Below are positions 51,501 through 63,610 of a stretch of DNA of 64,000 nt, in pieces. A program made the translations under genes and the position numbers. Source of the DNA: Chrysoperla carnea (taxonomy: Eukaryota > Arthropoda > Insecta > Neuroptera > Chrysopidae); assembly GCF_905475395.1 (NCBI RefSeq), contig NC_058337.1, positions 136,049,960 to 136,113,959 on the forward strand, written 5' to 3'. The notes beneath the pieces were generated by a model. The model was given only the letters and a program-made list of their open reading frames with translations. It was not told the origin of the DNA and did not search any database. How positions within the stretch are numbered: the first letter of the stretch is position 1; every line of letters starts with the position of its first letter.

Positions 51501-54500
51501 AAGCAGCCTTGGCCGACGAGAACGGTTACAATCATCCGTTAACGTTGTTATTAGCTGGTGCCATAGCTGGTGTACCCGCTGCATCGTTAGTAACACCTGC
51601 TGATGTTATTAAAACACGTTTACAAGTGGTCGCACGACAAGGACAAACTACTTATAATGGTTTAGTTGATTGTGCGCAAAAGATTTATAAAGAAGAGGGA
51701 CCACGGGCATTTTGGAAAGGAACTGTTGGTAAGTTGATAGAATTTAATTTAAGGTAGTTCACTCGTAAAATCCCTTCATAATTCAATGCGTTCTATATAA
51801 TATGTTTTTTGGTCAAAATTAATTTATTTTAAATTAGTTAATTCTTAAAAAAGGCAGTGTCATATAAACAGTCAAATGCGAATTTTTATAAAATGCTGAT
51901 TGGATTCTTTTGTCCATGAATTATCCACATTTGTTCATGAAATTTTGTGCCAATTTTTGTCTCACGAAATGGTAATCTGAATTCGACGTATTTTTTTTCG
52001 AAATTCATGGGCGTCATTTAATAGCATTGTTAGAGTGTGTGGTGTGTCTCAGAAAAAAAACCCAAACTTCGTTTTTAGAGTGGACTACCTAAAATATTGC
52101 TAATTACAAAAAATTTGCTTAATTGGAGCTTTGAATATAATTCAAAATTGGAATCAAATTTGTAACAATTATTTGATTTTTTAGCTTTTTATTTTTTTTG
52201 TTTTTCGGTTTTTATTTTTCTTCTATTCGCTTCTACTTTTGTCTTGTAAGTAAAAAAAAAAATCGGAATGTAAAATATTGAGATAAAAAGCTCCACTGCA
52301 TACGACAGACAGTGGATGATATGCTATTTTTATCGAAAATATATTTCATGGAATACCACACACGATTGATTTAAGGTGTATATCCTGCTTTGTCGGATTC
52401 AAAAGAAGCCAGGTGGATCCAAATTTGGGGAATACGATAATAGAACGATAACATTTGCCGCATTGCTTGCATTTAGAACGATACTACTTCCTACGTTTTG
52501 TTCCATGAATTCGGATTGTGCCTTACTAATGTACAAAATCCATGAATTTATCATCCGAAATCTAGAGATTTTTTGGCGAATTTCCGAACATTTCAATGCA
52601 GTAAAATATTTTTCCGTGTTTATAGCACCTTTCGAAACAATATTATTAAAAACGGTCTTCGCGGTTCTATCGACCACTGTTTTTGATAAAATATAAACTT
52701 TTGAATAAACCAAATGGCGTTAGAGGTTGTTAAGGCTATAGGAATAAATTCCTAATACTTTTTTGATGCAGTATAAAGGAAGCAAATATTTACCAAGGAT
52801 AATTCGACATCGTGTGTGATATCCCAAAAATCGTAGTTTTTTTAGATATATTCATCTTTTAGAGCAATGTTTCGAAAGATTATAACAAAACATTTATTTT
52901 CATTTGTATGGTTTTATTTGTTAATAATTTACAATATTTGTAGAACTTTCGGACTAATCTTGTTTTTTTTGAATTTTTGTTCTTCAGCTCGAGTATTAAG
53001 ATCATCACCACAATTCGGTGTTACGTTGCTGACATATGAAGTATTACAACGACTGTTTTTCGTTGATTTCGGAGGATCGTAAGTAAATTTTTTAATCTAA
53101 TTTATTGGTCGTTGATAAAAAAAAGACAAATGTGTACCTGTTAATATATATCTCTCTCTATGTCCCTCCAAACTTTGGAAGTTTAGCTCTATTTATAAAT
53201 GAGAAAATGGTATAGTACTTTTTATTCTAAAGTAGAATTCCATTTCATACTTTAGATGTCATGTCATCCCTAGAGGCGGACTTACTTTTTTTCAACCCTA
53301 CACAGTTACAGTTATTTGTAACTTCGTTCCTGTTACACTACCGGCCCTGCCATGGCGTTGGCCAAAGTCCGCCTCTGGTCATACCTTAAACATTACTGAA
53401 AAAAGATGCCTGAAGTATTCTTTCACTGCAGTAATGTCAAACATTTTTGCTTTTCAAACAAGTGCTTGAATTTGCTAAATTCAACCTTCTCCCCAATATT
53501 TCCATTTGCAGAGGAACTTTAAGGGATATAAAGTGTTCGTGAAAGTAAATGAAGTGTAATTTACAATTGTAGGCTGACAATCTCTGACTATTTATTTCAT
53601 AGTTATAATAAAAAATTATGCCGATTTGTTCTCTGACTATTTCTCGCTTGAACCACGAAAAAAGTAATTTTAAAAGATACATACCAACTATCCAGATTTT
53701 TCTCGAATGTTAGCATTTCTTGACATTTCCAACTTTCCTAGACCAGCGAGATATCGACGTAAAATACATTCATAAGAAGAGCAAGAGGATACACTTTAGT
53801 GGAGGATATAAAATCGTAACGTAATATGGTGGAGAGAGAACACAAGAGCCGAGTTATTAGTATAACGGTTTTATGACAGACCCTAAGGCAATCTGCGCAT
53901 ACTTGTTGCGAAAAACAAGTTGACTGCCAATGCGCGGGGCCAGGGCTCTTGCTATCATATTTGGTTTTGCACAGTGTAACTTAAAAGATAGTTTACGCCT
54001 TTAAAGTTCCTTTTGTTATATTTTTTTTAAAGTAGTTAATTAATTTTTAAGTTTTTATACAATTTTTATTTACGTTTATTTAATAAAAGTATGTAATTTT
54101 TTTTGTTTAAAAATTTGCCAATAGATGGGATTGCATGTCGAGGTAAAATGTGCTTTGTTTTAGTCTTTGCTTTAATATTTTCCTAATTATACCATTTAAC
54201 GAAGCAATGTTTATGTCGCACATGGATTGCCGAATCCCTTGTTTTAGAAAACAGCTCCGCTATGCATAACTGCTGAAAGACGTTCAGCTTGATGGAAGTT
54301 GCATCATTTTTAACAAAACTACTACCCAAGTATAAATATTATCGAAGATAATAAATGAGAACTCTAGGATATATCGAAATAAATTTCGATTTTTGCCCCA
54401 ATTTCCTAGATCAGTTTTTTGTATTTTTAAAATACGTATTTTCGACTACCAAGTAGTCATCATCAGTAAGAATTAGCTAGTGATTACTCTTATTATGAAT

Positions 54501-55305
54501 GTTACTCTTTGCTAATTTGGTGCAGTCCGCCACCAAAGAGTAATCGCTAGCTAATTCTTACTGATGATGACTACTTGGTAGTCGAAAATACATACAAAAA
54601 ACTGATCTAGGAAATTGGGGCAAAAATCGAAATTTATTACTGCCCAAGTACTTATCTGCAGTCACAGAGTGTTTGGTGAAGTTTCATCTTCGATGAAATA
54701 AGACAAGAGTAAATATTTACTGTTACAAACAAATATATTAAACTCTTTACTTCCGGCATACATTCTTTCAAATGCAAAACGTTTATGCAATGTTGCGTGT
54801 TAAAGTTCGCTAATAAGAGTGAAAAATCGCTAAACGTCCTTCAATTTTTTTGCGTAACGGAACTGTTTTGTTAAACAACTAACATTTATTTAAAACAGCT
54901 GATTGGACAATCCATCTCCGACATTTATCTATTTAGACATTTCTAGTTGGAAAAAATATAATTTTCAGAAAATAAGTTCTTTTTCTGCACGTCTTTTTAG
55001 ATTTTCCGTTTATTGGCATCTCTTAATTCATTGTGAATTACCTCTATTTTTATTTTATTTTTCTAGTACATAGACGTTAATAATTATTTTTAAATTGTTC
55101 TTTTACTAAATTTTTATCAATAATTTTCAGCCGACCGACTGGTTCTGAACTCGTTGTACCTGCAGTTGGTGTGGCCGATGACTTAAAGTCTACAAATCCG
55201 GATCATGTTGGTGGATATCAAGTGGCTTTACCAATACTTAGTGGAATTGAAACAAAATTCGGGCTGTGTTTACCAAAATTTTCCATATCACCTAATAAAC
55301 AATAA
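45580..55305 (+). CDS. aralar1: Calcium-binding mitochondrial aspartate-glutamate carrier (aralar/citrin, SLC25A12/13), first exon not placed
   Basis: Nine exons join in frame: 45580-45895, 46899-47185, 47788-48023, 49363-49453, 49721-49796, 50340-50629, 51290-51728, 52988-53078 and 55131-55305 (2001 nt including TAA, 666 aa). All have AG acceptors and GT donors. Residues below count from the first codon found. The N-terminal half has EF-hands with good loops, [12 protein letters not shown] (from residue 62) and [12 protein letters not shown] (from 96), plus a degenerate one, [12 protein letters not shown]. The C-terminal half is a mitochondrial carrier of three repeats, each with the PX[DE]XX[KR] signature: PIDLVK (344-349), PLEIVK (443-448) and PADVIK (535-540). 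The end, GLCLPKF, matches the family tail. Known role: exchanges matrix aspartate for cytosolic glutamate plus H+, stimulated by cytosolic calcium, and feeds the malate-aspartate shuttle. The first found exon begins in phase 0 with [13 protein letters not shown] and no usable ATG, so a short upstream exon carries the start. Size matches the family (about 675). Confidence 0.96.
45955..46660 (+). repeat. Non-LTR retrotransposon debris in the second aralar intron found
   Basis: 45975-46035 (GAGACGTCTCACC and TTGTTCTCAAAGAGAACAG) is the reverse complement, with changes, of 59435-59500. About 46555-46640 on the plus strand reads [19 protein letters not shown] then SMFWVCP, the C-x2-C...H...C knuckle at the end of LINE reverse transcriptases. 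It is broken by stops outside this stretch. The frame 46038-46352 between them is not a gene. Confidence 0.5.
47440..47750. repeat. Repeat family D, two tandem copies in an aralar intron
   Basis: Copy one begins near CCGCCAACTGTCGATAATAA (47478) and copy two near CCGCCATCTGGCGATAACAA (47623). Each continues with TTCAGTAGTTCCAATTT and ACTACC. Spacing is about 145 bp. Related to 35880-36080. Confidence 0.75.
48375..48800. repeat. Possible foldback element in an aralar intron
   Basis: Left TTAAGCCTCCTTGACACTCT and right end, read on the opposite strand, AATAAACCCTCATTCACACT share CCTC-x2-T-x-ACACTCTC-type sequence. The inside is GC-richer than the flanks and open on both strands (48349-48644), as foldback elements often are. 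The ends are not exact. Confidence 0.4.
49890..50225 (+). repeat. LINE 3' remnant in an aralar intron
   Basis: The plus strand reads [20 protein letters not shown] followed by [11 protein letters not shown]. This matches the C-x-x-C...EEET-x-x-H-x4-C zinc knuckle ending the reverse transcriptase of Jockey/R1-type elements; the second Cys is replaced. Only the 3' tail survives, in the sense orientation relative to aralar. Confidence 0.65.
50920..51090. repeat. Retroelement-tail fragment in an aralar intron
   Basis: AATCAAAATCGGTTCATCCG, then TGCCACAAATAGACAGACAC and a CA-rich tract. Related in style to 15675-15800. Confidence 0.5.
52350..52825. mobile_element. Non-autonomous foldback-ended element in an aralar intron
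   Basis: Inverted ends GGAATACCACACACGAT (52350-52366) and ATCGTGTGTGATATCCC (52809-52825) match at 15 of 17 positions. Frames of about 105 codons are open on both strands inside (52376-52713), with no similarity I recognise. Exact boundaries and target duplication were not settled. Confidence 0.6.
54380..54636. mobile_element. Mariner-type MITE in the last aralar intron
   Basis: A 257-bp near-perfect foldback: the left arm AATTTCGATTTTTGCCCCAA ... TACCAAGTAGTCATCATCAG is mirrored on the right. The loop holds TTACTCTT/AAGAGTAA phrases. It is bounded by TA on both sides, fitting a TA target duplication of Tc1/mariner elements. No coding capacity. Confidence 0.8.
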
Positions 55306-57956
55306 GAAACCTGAAAAATAAAATAGGAACAAAAATTTTTAGGGAACCATAATCAAAAATATTTTCCAATTATGGTTTAAAAAAATTTCAATATTTGTAT
55401 GTCAATTTTTTTACACAGTTGTTTTTCTTTCCGTGAATCAGACACGTTTTAGTGGATCCGATCGAATACTTGAAGAAATAATTATCTTCGAAATTTAATT
55501 TTATCTCGCAGTTGCATACATGGAATATCAACGATGTGTAGAAAATTTAAAAATCCACGAAGGCTACACAAAATTTTTACGTAACTCGAGAATGAACTAT
55601 TATTGATATTAAATACTCGTGTGTGAGGATGCCTGTAACATGACCAAAGACAATCAATTTTATGTCGTGAATTGAAATGCAAGCTAAACATATCTATAGG
55701 TACATAAACTTATGGCGTTGAAGAAGAAAGGTCCTTGTAATTAACAGATGACAATAGAATGATTTAGTAAATTCGACTTGCCCACAAGATAAATCCCACT
55801 TGACGCAATAAACGGTACCGTTTTTTACAGCCCTTGGAAAAATTCAATACTTTCAGATATGACAAATTAGTTTCTGCGATGAATTTTGTTTTATCGATTT
55901 GATCGACTTAAAATCGGTACAACGGAATCATTAAATTTTTTTTGGGAAGCGCTCATGAAATGAACTATGCGCTGCAATGGCGACCGTTCAGAGTCTGATG
56001 ATAATAATAATAATCTTTATTCAAATAAAACAATTTTACATCGTTTTGAATACGTCACAAAAGATAATCATTATCAATCACACGTTTAAGTGTGCGTACA
56101 TGGTCAGCTTCAAACTTATGTTTGAAACACGAAACGTTCCAACTTTTGTTTGATAGTTTATGGGAAAAATCATATGGAAATATGGTTATGGAAATAACTA
56201 TGGAACTTGTATTTCGGTGATATCAGAGCTATACGGAAAGTGTCAATAATTTCAATTATAAGCATCCGCTGTAAACATCATGTTATTAACGCTCAAAGTG
56301 TCCTCCTGACCGGTATTTTTCGTTTGAGCAGAAAACAGCCATTTTATGTACAATATATTTGAAAACGAGAACCATTCATTATTAAATTATTTATGTGTGT
56401 AGTTTGCATTTCGAGAACGGAAAAATGTGGTATGAATTGAGCTTTATTTTTAAAATGACTGTGTATAAAAGGAGAATTAATTCAATAATTCAGAGTATTA
56501 AATTACTAATTAATTAAAAGAATACTCAAATTAATTAATTCAAAAGAAATACGTTAACTTTGTGCTAAATCCATCATATCTTAAAAAAAGGGATTCGTAA
56601 ACATAAATGATATTAGAATTTGTGATTTGGTGATCCACGTTGAAATTTTATGTGTGTGGATACGATTAAAAATTCAAAAGGAGTGCCACCAGGAACTGGA
56701 AAGCTTGAATTTCTGCTATGTGTACGTCCAATTTCTGTCTACGGATCTTTATGAAACTGTACATATATCTAGATAGATATTAATAATTATAATAATAATT
56801 ACGAAAAAGAAGTTTTATTAAAAATTATGTAATTTTGTGCTAAAATTAAATTTTTAACGATGTATAATTTAATAAATAATAGCAAATAATTTTTATTTTC
56901 TGTGATTTTATTCAGAAAAGCGAATATTGTTGATTATATGCTTATAAAAATAGATATTTGAGAAAATATCATAGGTGTAGCTACGAGCAGCAGTGAATGT
57001 CGACTTTAAATTAAGAAAGCGCCCAAGAGAGATGGCTCTCCAAGTATGAAATCAGCTTAAGGTATATTGAATTATAAATGTTTTTCAACAAACTTTAAAG
57101 AATGATATATTTTTATTTTAAAAGTGAAATTTTTTTTGAATATATTCAGGCCGTTGGTTGAACAGTGCTGTTTAGTAAAAAGGCTAGGCTGTTAATTGAA
57201 AGGCTAATTTAGTAGTTGGCTGCGACATACACACATATAAACATTTCTTTTTATCTACATTACCGACTAAGATTTCTGATAAATTCGTTTAAGTCATACA
57301 CAGGCGGCGAAACTTAAGTTTGCGATATACCCTTAATTGATATTGGGATTTGCCTTTGAAAGTGATAAGTTTAAAGTTCCATCACTTTTCATGGAAATTA
57401 ATTTAAGAAAACGTTCTGGCTACACCTATGTAAAAAAACGTTTTCTAGTGCCTTTAATTATGAAAATTTTGATTAGGTCGTAACATTTATATAGATCAGT
57501 GATTTTGTATAATTATTTTCGCACTTAAATAAAATAAGAGGTTAATAATTAACAACTCTTATTTTGTGAAATTAGAGATTATTTGGAACACTTTGCTAAC
57601 CTTTTTTCAGAAATAAAGTGATGATAATTCTCGTTGAGGAAATCATTCTTCCAAATAGAACAGAGTTAGGGTTTCTTTTTTAAACCGACCTATATAAATT
57701 TCACCACCTAAATAACTTTTGTGTAATCAAAATATTTTTATTTCAAATTTTAATATTGTGCAGTATTTAAAAAATATGAGATTAAAGTTCCAAATATATT
57801 AGTCGAGTTATAAAATAATGGTTTGTGGGCATTTCAGTTTTAATGAAAGTAGAACTGAATAATATATATACACTGGCAATAAACTGTACATAAAGGGTGT
57901 TTTTCAGATGTTCATAACTTTAAACTAAAATAAATCAAAGAAAAATAAATGAAACT
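55306..57956. other. 3' flank of aralar and intergenic
   Basis: The aralar stop is followed at 55317-55322 by AAATAAAATA sequence that could serve in polyadenylation. 55998-56055 (ATAATAATAATAATC, then TTTATTCAAATAAAAC) resembles a LINE 3' end. Nothing else is recognised. Confidence 0.45.
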
Positions 57957-57977
57957 GTCTTTATTGTAAAGATAATT

Positions 57978-58163
57978 TTATGCCATTAATGTTTGAATAT
58001 GATTACGGTCATGTGGCCACACGGCTGGCACGCAATCTGGTTGACCTTTTTTCTCACAATTTTCGCAGCACTTGCGATCATATTTCGCCAATAACTCATC
58101 GAATATTGTATTCCAAGTTTTCAACCGTCTCTGGTTACCAAACAAAAGAGTAGGCCTTTTCAT
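57978..58163 (-). CDS. Candidate terminal exon or small gene, unknown product
   Basis: An open frame of 61 codons from ATG at 58163 to TAA, with an AATAAA signal about 14 bases past the stop on the same strand (57957-57962). The peptide is coding-like in composition: an aromatic-rich stretch TWNTIFDELLAKYDRKCC, a Cys cluster C-C-x2-C-x7-C, and a tail VWPHDRNHIQTLMA. An in-frame stop lies five codons upstream of the ATG, so this is either a complete tiny protein or the last exon of a minus-strand gene. In the second case the acceptor could be GGTAACCAG at about 58140, with upstream exons to the right. I do not recognise the family. It resembles chemosensory proteins only superficially (Cys spacing differs). 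No convincing upstream exon was found. Confidence 0.4.
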   Translation of the reverse strand: MKRPTLLFGNQRRLKTWNTIFDELLAKYDRKCCENCEKKGQPDCVPAVWPHDRNHIQTLMA

Positions 58164-59430
58164 TTCAATTACGGTTCATTATTGTTTCGGACAGACAATA
58201 ATAAGTTGGACAAAGATACAAGACATGTGTTATTCATTTTATCATATTCGTTTTTTAACAAACTGTCCGAAACAAAAGGTAATCACTTTCTAAAATGAAA
58301 TATCTATGAGACACTAATGTTATTTCGTCTATGAAAACACCACAAACTATTATTTTCTTCATTATTTCGTTAAATTAACGAGAAAATTAAAGTTTAAATA
58401 AGGGATAAATAATTATCATGCACACATAAATTCGAGCACGGGTGGGTAACACTATCAAATATTATTACGAAATCAAATGATTCTTTTTTCTCGTAATGCA
58501 CATAATACGTTTATAAAACCTAATTAAGTACCTACTATATTTTGGTAGAAAAAAGTGAGAAAAATAAAACGTATAACTTATCTACATAGTTTTAAAAAAA
58601 CATACTTATAACCGTCTGAAACTTTTAAAAATATATTTATAGACATAGGATCAAATAGACCAGGTGTTCATGGTATCAACATTATACATTATTTACCATT
58701 GCGATGGCTTTTCGCTTGATTCATGTTTGAAAATCTTCTTGGGCATAAAAACTCTGCATGTTTGAACTAGTGATGTTCGCATTCGCATTTGTATTCGCAA
58801 GTAATTCGTACAACATTAATTACGTCACTACCTAACTGTCTTTTAGATGGATGGCTTACTGTCGCGGTTGGCGGATCGAAGAAAAAATTCACGTCAAGCT
58901 CAGATAGATAAGTCCGCAGCTCCAAATGAACCATACCTATGGCATTTCTACCTTGACACTAGTTATCAAAAGACTACACAAGATAAAAAAACGTTGTAAG
59001 GAAATAACAAGTTTTATAAGTGATAATAAGCGATGTATAATTCGGATATGATGAACTTCTGGCCTTCGAAGTTAAAAACTTTTTATAAAGTAAATTATTT
59101 TTATGATGAATTTTTCAAATTATATTAGTATAAGTTTTAAAAATAATTTGCGAAAGAATTCGTTCACAGATAATGGCATCACAGTCAACCTTATAAAATT
59201 GGTAACTGATATAGTAGTGAGGTATGTTTAAAAAAAAATATGGCGGATTTTAGGTTGCAAAAAAACATACAAGTTTGATTCCATAACAATCATTATCAAA
59301 TTCATTAAGAAAGCAGTATTCACTTAGGCCAATTGATAGTTTTTGATTAGTAAACTTTTTGACAAATAATGTCATTATCCGGTTTTTTGAGCTGTAATAG
59401 TAATACAAAAGAGGGGTACCGTAAGTGATA
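58164..59430. other. Intergenic; small minus-strand open frame
   Basis: About 58763-58960 on the minus strand is open for over 50 codons (RTYLSELDVNFFFDPPTATV, then SHPSKRQLGSDVINVV) and GC-richer than its surroundings. It ends in a stop and has no recognised family. It could be a repeat or an exon linked to 57978-58163, but no clean splice join was found. Confidence 0.3.
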
Positions 59431-59434
59431 GATT

Positions 59435-59780
59435 GTTCCTTGAGAACAACCTGTATCCTGAAGGCGAGACGCCTTGCGATAAGAGGCCCTATTTTAAACA
59501 GAAGAAACTCTTAAGATTCTGTCGAGGCCAGCCCACATTTTCTCCGCTGGAATTGCTCAAGGTTTCCTGTCAAGAGCCCCGTGCTATTTGAACTGTATTC
59601 TTGTTTTGTGGCAGGCCAAAGTCCTGGTAATCAATGGGCTTGTCGTAGCTACCCTTTGATTCGGTAAATAACGGAACATTTTCCAATTGAAATGACTGGC
59701 TCAGGTGAAAGCTGCGTTTGATACGAAACCTATTGCGCGAACGAATCAAGAGCCTCGTTCCCTTTTGTTGGAAAAAAAAA
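59435..59780 (-). repeat. LINE 3' remnant
   Basis: Shares ordered phrases with 63190-63370: CTGTCAAGAGCC, CTGGTAATCAATGGGCTTGT / CAGTAATCAAGATGGACTTG and CGTAGCTACCCTTTGATTC / CGTAGCCATTGCTTGATTC. The minus strand reads degenerate RNase H-end sequence broken by stops. 59435-59500 also matches 45975-46035 inverted. Confidence 0.6.
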
Positions 59781-60479
59781 TCATACAGCGCCTTCTTTTT
59801 CCGCCCATTTTGCTTTTTAAATTAATTGAATGTCAATGTCAGTGCTTTAAATTTTAAGCACCAGATATGATAATCAAAATACTCGGTTCCCAATAAGTTT
59901 GGATAGTATAATTTTCGAAATTAACTGAAAATGCGTGAAGTGTTTTCCATGAAGAGTATCCTAACTTTGGTCTGGTATTATGATCACGTAAAATGACATG
60001 AAATACTCTTTCAATAAAAATGATATCTCATACACACCGTGTTTTTAAGTTTGATGTTCGAACACTCTTAATGGAAAACCCTTTGTATTTCACAACATTG
60101 AAATCACGCAAAAAATTACCCATATGACTGAAGATATGCCATTATGCCTGTGTTAAAACAAATATTTTAACATATTTTATGAATGGCCAATGTTATAATT
60201 TTTTTTCTGTTATTTTGTTTAATCTCGAGTTACAAATGAGAATGAAATAATGTGTGAAAAATTATTTTAACTTTTAAAAATTTAAATAATTAAAAGAATA
60301 AATTGTTAAAATCATATATTTATATATTCTGTATATATTAATATTTAATGTTATTTTTATTATACTGCCAATAAAAGTTTAATATATTTTCGTGGAAATT
60401 ATTTTAATTTTATTTATTTTACTCTTTCACCTTGTAAGTTTATCTTTGGTGCCCAATGTGGAGTGGAAATTTTTCTAAA

Positions 60480-60805
60480 GCCAGCGTATTTTCTTTCTAT
60501 TAAATGCGATAATGAAATATTTTAAAGTTGCATTTCCTTCGAAAGCTATTGATTTTCGAAAAAAAGTTTTAAAATAAAAAATGTTAGTTTTTTTATTAGA
60601 ATCAACTTTTCTAATTTAAAGTGTTATTCTATCTCATATCTTTTAGGATCTAAATGGACTATTCAGCCTGGAGAACTAGATCCAATCTAAAGCCAGAACA
60701 TGATGCCCCCCATTAAGCTCTGCAACTTTTGTTGAAATTATTTTTTGATTGGTTAACTACAAAATGAGCTACTAGCCAAAATTGATTAAAATGATTCACC
60801 TTGTA
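60480..60805. repeat. Interspersed repeat, partner of 12610-13170
   Basis: Blocks CTATTAAATGCGATAATG, CAGAACATGATGCCCCCC, CTGCAACTTTTGTTG and TTGATTGGTTAACTACAAAA match the earlier locus as described there. Confidence 0.6.
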
Positions 60806-62869
60806 CATGAAATCGAATTATATTAAAAGGTAGATAAATACAAGTAGGTTTCTAACATTTTCACATATGGTCACGAACACTCTGTAATTAAATAAAATCA
60901 TATAATTTATTTTCAATTCTATTTCCTTTATCGGTCGGACATTTCATATCACAGTGACACACATAAACATTTTGTACGCACCTGGAAATTAAAATGTATA
61001 AAAAAACCATAAAAATGGATTATTTATTGTCTGGATAATAATTAGTCAATTATTATCAACTGACTAGTTTGATGAAAAATGGGAACATTTTTATTTCACT
61101 TTTATTTTTCATAATATTCTTATCGATTTATTTCCTAATTTATTTTACGAAAACTGTTGTAGATAACTGTTAACAAATTTTAATCATTTTCTGGAGAATC
61201 CCGTAAAATCGTATATGAGAGATGTTTTCCAGGAGCAAATTTCTTCAATCAGTATACTTTAGTCTTGTCAGTAAATATGTGTAATATTCAAGGCAATTAT
61301 GACACCAAAATATCATAATCCATAACATCCAGCTATGATTTGAGGATTTGAAGAGTATTTTTTGACGAGTATGTTCAGAATCGCTCCGAAACAAAAGGTT
61401 TTTGTACAGGATTTTAGGAGATATTTCAAAATCTATTTACAAAATCGTTAAATGAACCCAATTTATATATTTTTTGCCCAAAATTACCCATGATACCAAA
61501 TTTCAACAAATTCCGAAATAATTTATTTATTTGAGGATTTCTCGATCTTTTGAAAGGGTAAAATTCATTTTCTTGAGTAATTTCAGTCCAGAAAATGCTG
61601 AAATAGGGTCTATTTGCAATTGGACGTTTAGTTTTTGAAATGGCGCCCAAAATCGTAAGGGGATATCCCGGAGCAATTTTGGTCGATATCTCAAAAACTT
61701 TGCAATTCAATTGCAAAATAAACAAAAGTTATCGTTCAATTGGACCAAAGGTACATTGTATAAGCCAACGAAACAAACTTGCAATGTTTGTATGTATATA
61801 TGGATTTTGGTATGTATGTATATGTTTGTTCGGGTTAAATCTTCTAGCTTAATTTTAAAGCAGTTATCCTCAACCGATTAAGCTAAAATTTTGTAAAAAC
61901 GATTAGTTTAAATGACAAGGCATGGTTAGCTAAGTGACGTCGTTATAAATCATGGCGGACTAGTTATTTTTATGTATTTTCCTGATATGAGTTTTAAATG
62001 AAAGGGTTTGCTAAGAAGATTACGAATGACATAAGGAAATCGGATGCCAATGCATTTTTATGGTAAGCATTACCTATCTGATTTTCGATATTTTTTAGGT
62101 TTTTTGATCTTTTTTAGGTTTAAATACTTTTATTGTACTTAAAAGTAGAAGCTTGAGACATTCCGAATGGTCCTTCATATTTTAAATTGAGCGCCTCCAG
62201 CTTGTCATGTATACGTGACTAAATTATTTTCTACTTTTTATTACAATAGAAGCTTGTCTTTTAACAATTTTTTTAAAAAATGGTTTTGTGGCGTTTAGGT
62301 TGGTTTCATTGGCATGCTCTTGAATTTAATATAACAAATACAATAGATATTCAATATTAAATGTATTATTTGCAAATACAATGACAATTATTTACCTAGT
62401 ATTAAGTATTAAGAATATTTTGCATGTTTAATGAAATAAGTATGCATGGATTGTCCCTTACCTAACTATTAAATTGTTTACATTTATAGAATATTGCATT
62501 GCATTGTGCATACTATTAGAATATAGAAGACAGGGTGGTTATTTCATGCACCATCGATAAACTAGTTCTTAATCCAAATAAATATTACATACCAACAACC
62601 AATGGAGTATTATGTTTTCCTTCATACATTTAGTATAGCTAATTTATATTATTTTCAAATTGTATACTTTTTTAAATACTTATTATTTAAGAAAAACAAC
62701 TGTAAATGATTTACACAAGAGTTTATTTAATTCCACGGGCAAAGTAGATTCATACGATACTCGATTATATCCGATGATGTTATTTAAATCAGTTTTTATA
62801 GTTATTTTTTTATCGAAGCACGTACGCTGAAAAAGTTTTTAAGGAAGATAGGCAACAAAAAGGCCTTGT
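60806..62869. other. Intergenic, repeat family C-like segment
   Basis: 61420-61720 has phrases such as GGTCGATATCTCAAAAACTT and ATTTTTTGCCCAAAATTACC in the style of repeat family C. The frames on both strands there are repeat-derived. Otherwise nothing is recognised. Confidence 0.35.
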
Positions 62870-63610
62870 CGGTTGAAGTCTGTATTGTATTTTTCGGAAA
62901 TTATTTGCTGGATTTTGGTGGAATGGGGTAATAAGGTGACAGGCATGGCACACAAAAAACCCACAGCTTCTCCACCGAGAGTGCTCCATACAAAAAGCTT
63001 CTCTACCGGGATTCCTCCCAGGGTTTATCGGTCCAAGGCTTTGAACTCAAACATTCTATACTTGACATCGCTCATACTTCTACAAGTGCAAATAACATGT
63101 TTGGAAATTTCATCGTCCTCCATACAGGCCCTACAAGTGGGATCATCAGAGATCACTATGATATGAGATCACTATGTTCAATCGATAGTCTCATGTCAAG
63201 AGCCGCACCACTTTTCTCAACTGTGTTCTAGTGAGTTTTAACCGCGCACAGAATGACCTGGCCGTGGATATGCACAGCATGGCTTGTCGCATGCTTTGCG
63301 CAAAGTATCAGTAATCAAGATGGACTTGTCGTAGCCATTGCTTGATTCCATAAATTACTAAGCATCTTGCTATGGGAATCTCGTATCATCGAGTCCACTG
63401 TTTCGTCTATTTTAGTGACCTAGTACCCAAATAAGTCTGACTGTGTTATTCCAGGCAGTTAAATCTCTCGAAGCATCCATAGATCCCAAAGTGCGGCCTG
63501 ACTTTCTTAGAAGATGCTGATACATGCCTCAATGTAACCTTTTGTGTTACAGATCTGAACACCTTTCAGCATGGCGAAGATTTCTGATTGAAAAATCGTC
63601 GCTTATTGAC
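62870..63610 (-). repeat. Jockey/R1-type LINE remnant: RNase H and zinc knuckle
   Basis: On the minus strand, 63605-63350 reads TIFQSEIFAMLKGVQICNT, then SQAALWDLW and DLFGY: RNase H landmarks (QxEIxAI and DSQAAL) broken by stops and shifts. Then 63160-62870 reads DDPTCRACMEDDEISKHVIC and TCRSMSD, the C-x2-C...H-x3-C-type knuckle near the end of the reverse-transcriptase protein. The order RNase H then knuckle fits one decayed copy with its 3' end to the left. The plus frame 62873-63166 is its shadow. Confidence 0.75.

Noticed and set aside
61426-61852. Minus 99-codon and plus 70-codon frames
   Set aside because: Composition and phrases match a repeat (GGTCGATATCTCAAAAACTT); no family signature.
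62873-63166. Plus-strand 97-codon protein
   Set aside because: It is the reverse of a LINE zinc-knuckle remnant readable on the minus strand.
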